Below are positions 6,519 through 7,546 of a stretch of DNA of 7,546 bases, one piece after another. Both the position numbers and the translations under genes were made by a program. Below the pieces are notes generated by a model. The model searched no databases. It had not been told where the DNA came from and was given only the letters and a program-made list of their open reading frames with translations. This DNA is from an uncultured Chloroflexota bacterium (GTDB lineage Bacteria > Chloroflexota > Dehalococcoidia > UBA3495), in NCBI GenBank assembly GCA_913031095.1, contig CAJWGH010000046.1, positions 1 to 7,546 of the forward strand, written 5' to 3'. Position 1 is the stretch's first letter. The number at the start of each line of letters is the position of its first letter.

Positions 6519-6610
6519 GGACTCGGGTTAAGAAAGCGGGTTAATCGGAACGGTTCAAGATTTATTCCTTGGCCGTTCCCGTTCTAAGCGGGCTGCTACA
6601 AACCGAGTCT
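6519..6610. other. Structured noncoding stretch between tRNA-Asp and the lipoprotein gene
   Basis: The 191 bp between the tRNA and the lipoprotein stop hold no gene I can support. Two nested inverted repeats lie in them. The inner hairpin is GGAACGG-tt-CAAG, an 8-nt loop, CTTG-g-CCGTTCC (6547-6579), giving 7 + 4 bp. An outer arm pairs GACTCGG-g-TT (6520-6529) with AACCGAGTC (6601-6609), 9 bp with one bulged G. An 8-bp direct repeat CGGGTTAA (6524-6531 and 6537-6544) lies in the left flank. Neither strand has a U tract after the hairpin, so it is not a standard intrinsic terminator, although it lies where the lipoprotein transcript should end. A small RNA, an mRNA 3' structure or a processing site are possible; none is proven. 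Confidence 0.4.
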
Positions 6611-6629
6611 CTGGCCGCTTAATTCCCTG

Positions 6630-7211
6630 CTAATTCAGCGAAAGATTCAAGATTGTAGCCCCACCTTTCTCCCAGACGGCGGTCTTGCCCGAGTCCTGCC
6701 CATTGATCTCGAAGGTAAGGACCTTCCCTCCGAAAGATTGAGATCCGTGCTGATTGGCCAGTACCGAATAGCCCCCGTTGGAAGACGTCGCGCTCCCGAT
6801 CGGTCGGTCGTATTCCGACAGCCAGACAGTCACGATCGTGCCATCGGGGGCTGGGTTCCCTCGGATGGTGACTTCGCCCACGAAAACGTGGGGCATTTCC
6901 CTGGTGTCGCGCTCCGGCAGCGGCGTAAGTATAGATGTAGGAGTGGGTGTGGAGGTCGGCGTAGGGACCGGAGTGGGAGTAGGAGTGGGAGTGGGAATGG
7001 GAGTGGGATCAAGAGCAAGAGTGGGTGTGGCGGTCGGCTCTGCGTTTGGAGTCGGTGATGGAATAGGCTTTGCCGTTGGTCCTGGCAGAGGAGTGGGGGT
7101 GCTGGCGGGGAGCGGTGTAGGAGAAGTGGTAGTCCTGCTTACACCCGAAGCACACGCGGACAAGACTAACAGCAATGAAGCTATCACGACAAAGAATCCT
7201 GTTGGTTTCAT
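6630..7211 (-). CDS. Putative lipoprotein with a Thr-Pro-rich linker and a small C-terminal beta domain
   Basis: A 193-residue exported protein. A short hydrophobic signal peptide ([12 protein letters not shown], 6-17) ends in the lipobox LSAC, with Cys20 as the predicted lipidated residue, so it should be anchored at the outer face of the membrane. Residues about 27-98 are a low-complexity linker dominated by Thr-Pro pairs, with an uninterrupted (TP)n core near 74-81. The C-terminal 90 residues or so ([13 protein letters not shown] at 106-118 to the end) look like a small beta-sandwich of the carboxypeptidase-regulatory or transthyretin-like kind, with [14 protein letters not shown] and [10 protein letters not shown] strands. 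Linker plus small beta domain is a style I associate with Chloroflexota surface proteins. No enzymatic motif is seen; a surface binding or structural role is inference. The start ATG has GGGGGTGA 6 nt upstream (7218-7225 on the minus strand). It has its own promoter, and lies 100 bp beyond the kinase stop. Confidence 0.85.
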   Translation of the reverse strand: MKPTGFFVVIASLLLVLSACASGVSRTTTSPTPLPASTPTPLPGPTAKPIPSPTPNAEPTATPTLALDPTPIPTPTPTPTPVPTPTSTPTPTSILTPLPERDTREMPHVFVGEVTIRGNPAPDGTIVTVWLSEYDRPIGSATSSNGGYSVLANQHGSQSFGGKVLTFEINGQDSGKTAVWEKGGATILNLSLN

Positions 7212-7245
7212 CTCAAGTCACCCCCGTCCACACCGAGTCCATAGT

Positions 7246-7275
7246 AATATACAACCCGCCCAGAGCCTTAACCAA
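7246..7275 (-). promoter_or_regulatory. Likely sigma70-type promoter of the lipoprotein gene
   Basis: On the minus strand, TTGGTT (7270-7275) and TATATT (7246-7251) are 18 nt apart. The -10 is good and the -35 weak (TTG conserved). The predicted start near 7239 leaves a leader of about 28 nt before ATG 7211. It suggests the lipoprotein is transcribed apart from the upstream kinase gene. Confidence 0.5.
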
Positions 7276-7311
7276 GCATAACCTGGAATCGCCGGGCTTA
7301 ACAGACCCCGA

Positions 7312-7546
7312 TTAACGCACTCCGTAGGGCTGTGGAGCCAAATTGGACGGCAGGCTCAATAGGAATGCAGTATGGTGGTCGCCGTCGGCCCGGTCATCTG
7401 TCTCTACGGTCAGGTCGCCGCCTAATTGCCTGGCCAGGCTGCGGGCGATGAATAATCCCAGCCCGGAACTGGATTTCTCCTCCCTCCGGACCACCTCAGG
7501 AGTCCATCCGCGGTCAAAAAGGTGCTGGACGTATTGAGCGCCGATA
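7312..7546 (-). CDS. Sensor histidine kinase, C-terminal end of the ATPase domain, cut by the right edge
   Basis: The frame is open from the right edge to TAA at 7312-7314, giving the last 77 residues; the gene begins outside the window, and the in-frame GTG at 7494 is not the start. Seen in order (fragment numbering): LFDRGWTPE (9-17), the F-box region of a HATPase_c domain; SSSGLGLFIARSLARQLGGDL (25-45) with the G2 box GLGL at 28-31; then TAFLLSLP, the final strand. This is the usual end of a two-component sensor kinase, which autophosphorylates a His in a DHp domain not visible here. The signal, membrane segments and partner regulator lie outside. An ATPase-only relative cannot be excluded from this fragment. 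Confidence 0.9.
   Translation of the reverse strand, partial: IGAQYVQHLFDRGWTPEVVRREEKSSSGLGLFIARSLARQLGGDLTVETDDRADGDHHTAFLLSLPSNLAPQPYGVR

Noticed and set aside
6547..6579. Intrinsic terminator of the lipoprotein gene
   Set aside because: The hairpin is strong, but no U tract follows on the minus strand (GATTAACCC), so it is reported only as a structure.
6930..7130. CRISPR or tandem-repeat array in the GTGGGA-rich stretch
   Set aside because: The units are 6-12 bp, imperfect and without unique spacers; they simply encode Thr-Pro.
6778..7281. Plus-strand ORF rich in Val-Gly repeats
   Set aside because: It is the antisense of the Thr-Pro linker of the lipoprotein gene, whose signal peptide, lipobox and promoter show the minus strand is real.

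Overview
The window reads as an ordinary chromosomal segment of a free-living bacterium. It is gene-dense, and the genes sit on both strands. The eukaryote-type glutamine synthetase, the lipoprotein with a long Thr-Pro linker, and the mix of GMC oxidoreductase, metallo-beta-lactamase-fold and thiamine-diphosphate (ThDP) catabolic genes suggest a Chloroflexota bacterium of the SAR202/Dehalococcoidia kind. That is inference from gene style; no taxonomic marker gene is present. I see no mobile element, CRISPR array, phage gene or origin.

Left part (1-3345): the C-terminal two-thirds of a GMC-family flavin oxidoreductase runs in from the left edge on the + strand. It converges on a metallo-beta-lactamase-fold hydrolase on the - strand, and their stop codons overlap by 4 bp. 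Divergent from the hydrolase is an aspartate dehydrogenase (+). It is followed by a short CGTCATTCC-type palindrome and then by a strong bidirectional hairpin terminator.

Middle part (3346-6297): a type II glutamine synthetase (-) with a good sigma70-type promoter and a hairpin-bearing leader of about 65 nt is divergent from a ThDP-dependent enzyme of the acetolactate synthase/decarboxylase superfamily (+). The ThDP enzyme has unusual residues at several cofactor and catalytic positions.

Right part (6298-7546): tRNA-Asp(GTC) with an encoded CCA and its own near-consensus promoter (-), a structured noncoding stretch, a Thr-Pro-rich lipoprotein with its own promoter (-), and the C-terminal end of a sensor histidine kinase (-) cut by the right edge.

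How they fit together: most genes appear to be single transcription units (alternating strands, own promoters or terminators). Aspartate dehydrogenase and glutamine synthetase both handle ammonia and share a terminator, but nothing shows them to be co-regulated. I find no convincing new multi-gene system. The best leads are the variant active site of the ThDP enzyme and the unexplained structured intergenic region at 6519-6610.
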